DNA from: Aureispira sp045105775
GTDB lineage: Bacteria > Bacteroidota > Bacteroidia > Chitinophagales > Saprospiraceae
Direction: 5' to 3'
DNA: 8,189 nt
Assembly: GCA_045105775.1 (NCBI GenBank)
Contig: JBGCDW010000111.1
Span: 1 to 8,189 of the forward strand
Numbering within the stretch: the first letter of the stretch is position 1; each line of letters begins with the position of its first letter. The notes beneath the pieces were generated by a model. That model saw nothing but the letters and a program-made list of their open reading frames with translations. It did not search any database and was not told the origin of the DNA. Below are positions 6,480 through 8,189 of this stretch, piece by piece. Both the position numbers and the translations under genes were made by a program.

Positions 6480-6488
6480 GGGGGGGGG
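6480..6488. repeat. Homopolymer of nine G
   Basis: An uninterrupted run of nine G (nine C on the transcribed strand) in an AT-rich intergenic region. It lies 12 bases from the terminator of the upstream GAF gene and 207 bases upstream of the downstream GAF gene's start. Such tracts are prone to slippage in replication and in sequencing, so the exact length is uncertain. Confidence 0.9.
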
Positions 6489-6500
6489 AGAAAAAACACT

Positions 6501-6537
6501 AAAAAAAAGAGTTGCCCAAAAGGCAACTCTTTTTTTT
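6501..6537 (-). terminator. Strong terminator of the upstream GAF gene (bidirectional in form)
   Basis: A perfect 16-bp inverted repeat: eight A followed by GAGTTGCC (6501-6516) pairs with GGCAACTC followed by eight T (6522-6537) around a CAAAA loop. It lies 48 bases past the stop codon of the 6585-7325 gene and gives a T-run on both strands. Its GAGTTGCC core matches the other GAF terminator at the 1052-base offset. Confidence 0.92.
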
Positions 6538-6584
6538 AATTTTGAGTAAATAGGACTAGAAACGACAACAAGATGATGATTAGG

Positions 6585-7325
6585 TTACCTGTTTTTAAAA
6601 CTGTTACTGAGAATATTACCCATCAAATAAGCAAAATTTTCTTCATCACTCGTCCAATTGCGCTTAGGGCCAGTGTGTTCATGACAAATCAACCCTACCA
6701 TTTTTCCATTGGCAAAAATAGGAACATCTAGCATAGAGGTAATGCCGTGGGGTATCATATACGATTCTACCAGTTCAATAGTTCCAGGGTGTATACGAAC
6801 ATCGTCTGCTACCAACGTTCTGTTTGTAGCGAGTGTTTTAAAATATTCTGGATAATCACTCTTACGCAAGATAGCTCCTTGTGAATGTAATTCTCTATTT
6901 CGTTCATATAAATTAATGCAAACCATTCCTGATTCATCTTCATTATAAAACCAAACGCTTGCACGATTGACATATATACTTTCTGCAATTACAGTTGTGA
7001 TTTGTTGGGAAGCTAATTCTAAGGTATCTTGCTTTGATTGTGCTAAAATAACGTCTGAAAATGCCTTGATATAACCTCTCAAGCTTTTGATGGTGTCTCT
7101 AGCTGTGTAATCTATAGCCTTTGCCGCTTTTACGGGATTCCTTTTATCAAACTCTTGACTCAGTACTTCAAAACTTTTCTGCATACTCTGAATATTTTCT
7201 AGAGAATCTTCCATCGTTTTGGCCTGAAGAGAAGAGCTTTTTGAAAGTGCTGCTAATCTAATTTTAGCGGGTAACCCTCCAATTTCATCGGCTTTATTAA
7301 AATAATCTAATAGCTTATTTCCCAT
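6585..7325 (-). CDS. Stand-alone GAF-domain protein, upstream copy of a tandem pair
   Basis: Paralogue of the neighbouring 246-aa GAF protein, same length, aligned without gaps and about 67% identical. Best conserved are the N-terminal segment IGGLPAKIRLAALSKSSS (residues 15-32), helix LRGYI(K/Q)AFSDVILAQ (82-96), SMLDVPIF (197-204) and ICHEHTGPKR (213-222) with DEENFAYLM (227-235). Most divergent are the linker 61-70 and the region 151-180 inside the GAF domain, where a ligand pocket could differ. It has RASVWFYNED (121-130) and likewise no output domain, signal peptide or membrane segment. The conserved N-terminal helices may be a dimerisation or partner-binding module, an inference from conservation only. 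It is followed by its own strong terminator, so the two genes are probably separate transcription units. The ATG at 7323-7325 matches the paralogue's start. The GAF call is firm; the function is unknown. Confidence 0.88.
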   Translation of the reverse strand: MGNKLLDYFNKADEIGGLPAKIRLAALSKSSSLQAKTMEDSLENIQSMQKSFEVLSQEFDKRNPVKAAKAIDYTARDTIKSLRGYIKAFSDVILAQSKQDTLELASQQITTVIAESIYVNRASVWFYNEDESGMVCINLYERNRELHSQGAILRKSDYPEYFKTLATNRTLVADDVRIHPGTIELVESYMIPHGITSMLDVPIFANGKMVGLICHEHTGPKRNWTSDEENFAYLMGNILSNSFKNR

Positions 7326-7492
7326 TGAATTTTCATTAAAATATTACAAAATAATTGAATTTCATAAACTTAATACGGTGTACTAATAACCGAAGCGTTC
7401 TGTAAATACTCGTAGCTTCAAGGCTGGCTTAGAACATTTTATAGTTTATTTTATATTGCATTTAATAGCCCTATATTAATTCATTCATTAAG

Positions 7493-7505
7493 ATAAAACA
7501 ATATA
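7493..7505 (-). promoter_or_regulatory. Conserved upstream block of the GAF genes (copy 2)
   Basis: Identical on the minus strand to the 13-base TATATTGTTTTAT block of the other GAF gene, but ending 168 bases rather than 69 bases upstream of the start codon. If it is a promoter or operator, this copy has a longer 5' leader. Confidence 0.4.
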
Positions 7506-7574
7506 TACAAGCTAGTGTCGATAGAGTGTTAAAATTTTCTTAAAAAAATATTTTATCACCAAATAAGTACTACT

Positions 7575-7631
7575 AAAAAACCTTTCTAATTTTATTCTTT
7601 CATATGAAAAAATAAAACGAGAAAGGTTTTT
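7575..7631 (-). terminator. Long terminator hairpin of the secreted-protein gene
   Basis: AAAAACCTTTCT (7576-7587) pairs with AGAAAGGTTTTT (7620-7631). After a 2x2 internal loop TTTTATT (7590-7596) pairs with AATAAAA (7611-7617), and after a C/A mismatch TTTCAT (7598-7603) is complementary to ATGAAA (7604-7609). That makes up to 25 complementary pairs. The minus strand ends in a six-T run, 30 bases past the TAG stop at 7661-7663. Confidence 0.85.
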
Positions 7632-7660
7632 AAAATCATTGAATCTAAAGGGTACTACCG

Positions 7661-8189
7661 CTATTCTACAATAATCTTCACGGTTTTGACCTGATCGCCA
7701 ATAATGAAGCGCGCTAGGTATACACCTGATGGATAGTGACTTAAATCAATCGTATAGTTTTGCTCCAATTGCTCATTGGGGGCAAACTCTTGTACCAGTT
7801 GGCCTGCTATATTGGTCACACTCAACTGTACCGCTTTGCTCTTGCTCAAGTTCAAATTTACCCATACCATACCTGTTGTTGGATTGGGGTACAACTCAAA
7901 GCTAGATAAATCATCCAATTGATCTATGCTGTTTGGCAACTGATAAGGGACTACAATACCCGTGAGTACTTGCTGACAGCCAGTAGTTATATCGGTTACT
8001 GTTACATCATACGTTCCTGCCACCAAACCTGTTAAATCGTCGGTTGTGGCTCCTGTGTTCCAAGTGTAACGCAAGTTTCCTACTCCTGAACCACCTGTAG
8101 CTGTTATTTCTATCCCCCCTTGCGTACTCAACACCTCTGGGTAAATCGTATCTACTGTGATTACTATTGGAGTTGCGGCTGTAATGGTA
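7661..8189 (-). CDS. C-terminal part of a secreted SprB-repeat protein with T9SS sorting domain (5' end outside window)
   Basis: The frame is open to the right edge, so this is the last 175 or so residues of a larger protein. The GTG at 8132-8134 is an internal Val codon, not a credible start: upstream codons continue in frame (ending ...VDTIYPEV before LSTQGG). About 7945-8125 encodes a SprB-like repeat (GGIEITATGGSG, RYTWNTGATTDDLTGL, AGTYDVTVTDITTGC), a beta-sandwich module common in large Bacteroidota surface proteins and adhesins. After a short linker, 7664-7900 encodes a T9SS type A sorting domain starting FELYPNPTTG, with NIAGQLVQ, SHYPSGVYLARF and the terminal VKTVKIIVE. The protein is therefore probably exported by T9SS and attached to or released from the surface. 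Its N-terminal domains, and thus its function, are not visible. Confidence 0.9.
   Translation of the reverse strand, partial: TITAATPIVITVDTIYPEVLSTQGGIEITATGGSGVGNLRYTWNTGATTDDLTGLVAGTYDVTVTDITTGCQQVLTGIVVPYQLPNSIDQLDDLSSFELYPNPTTGMVWVNLNLSKSKAVQLSVTNIAGQLVQEFAPNEQLEQNYTIDLSHYPSGVYLARFIIGDQVKTVKIIVE

Larger units (their letters stand above)
6274..6584. other. Intergenic region between the two GAF genes
   Basis: These 311 bases carry no ORF worth calling. From the downstream gene outward they hold an AT-rich leader with a 7-bp inverted repeat (6281-6287 with 6297-6303), the conserved block 6342-6354, an AT-rich stretch to about 6430, the nine-G run at 6480-6488 and the terminator of the upstream GAF gene at 6501-6537. 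No exact TAnnTTTG is found on the minus strand here, so the promoter of the downstream GAF gene is not located. Confidence 0.6.
5454..7325 (-). repeat. Tandem duplication of a GAF gene plus terminator, period 1052 bases
   Basis: Copy one covers 5454-6273 and copy two about 6506-7325. Start codons (6273 and 7325), stop codons (5533 and 6585) and terminator cores (5457 and 6509) are all offset by exactly 1052 bases. The genes therefore diverged without net insertions or deletions from the terminator through the start codon. The proteins are identical at about 166 of 246 positions by my manual count, so the duplication is old. Just upstream of both ATGs an AT-rich leader with shared blocks (ATTTT, AAAT, ACAAA) can also be aligned. 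Confidence 0.85.
7326..7660. other. Intergenic region upstream of the GAF pair
   Basis: These 335 bases separate the secreted-protein stop from the GAF start. They hold the long terminator hairpin at 7575-7631, the conserved block at 7493-7505 and an AT-rich leader next to the ATG that aligns with the leader of the other GAF gene. About 99 bases between leader and block (within roughly 7360-7490) have no counterpart in the other copy. They are less AT-rich around 7380-7440, with a GAAGC/GCTTC inverted repeat (7391-7395 with 7414-7418). No ORF is supported. Confidence 0.55.

Noticed and set aside
5454..7325. Mobile element or phage origin of the duplicated GAF region
   Set aside because: No transposase, integrase, terminal inverted repeats or target-site duplications were seen; simple tandem duplication explains it.
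8132..8134. GTG as start of the rightmost gene
   Set aside because: The frame is open to the window edge and continues the repeat-rich sequence; it is an internal Val codon.

Overview
The window looks like the chromosome of a free-living Bacteroidota bacterium of low to moderate G+C. Evidence seen: two secreted proteins end in type IX secretion (T9SS) type A sorting domains, one after a SprB-like repeat; start codons lack clear Shine-Dalgarno sequences; one promoter-like site fits the Bacteroidota -7 element TAnnTTTG. A futalosine-pathway menaquinone gene (mqnD) argues against Bacteroides and typical Flavobacteria, which use the classical Men route. A Saprospiraceae/Cytophaga-type lineage is plausible, but that is inference.

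Layout. On the left, a minus-strand PIF1/RecD-like helicase gene (80-1363, GTG start) diverges from a plus-strand secreted endonuclease I with a T9SS tail (1565-2677). After a likely terminator comes a tight plus-strand cluster: a small lipoprotein of unknown function (2751-3287), mqnD (3302-4144) and a YigZ/IMPACT family protein (4157-4762), with gaps of 14 and 12 bases. This cluster converges, with 5 bases between stop codons, on an orphan LolD-type ABC ATPase gene (4768-5409, minus).

The right half is all minus strand. It holds two tandem paralogous genes for stand-alone GAF-domain proteins (5533-6273 and 6585-7325). Both are 246 aa, align without gaps and are about two-thirds identical. 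The duplication is of a whole transcription unit: start codons, stop codons and the cores of the downstream hairpin terminators are all offset by exactly 1052 bases. A 13-base block upstream of both genes is also shared, but there the offset is 1151. A run of nine G lies between the terminator of the upstream copy and the upstream region of the downstream copy. The window ends inside a large secreted protein gene (7661 to beyond 8189, minus) with a SprB-like repeat, a T9SS sorting domain and an unusually long terminator hairpin.

Most genes are housekeeping or general-purpose and do not form one pathway. The part least explained by known families is the GAF pair: two ligand-sensor-like proteins with a shared N-terminal helical region, no visible output domain and separate terminators. 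No tRNA, rRNA, insertion sequence, integrase or CRISPR array was seen.
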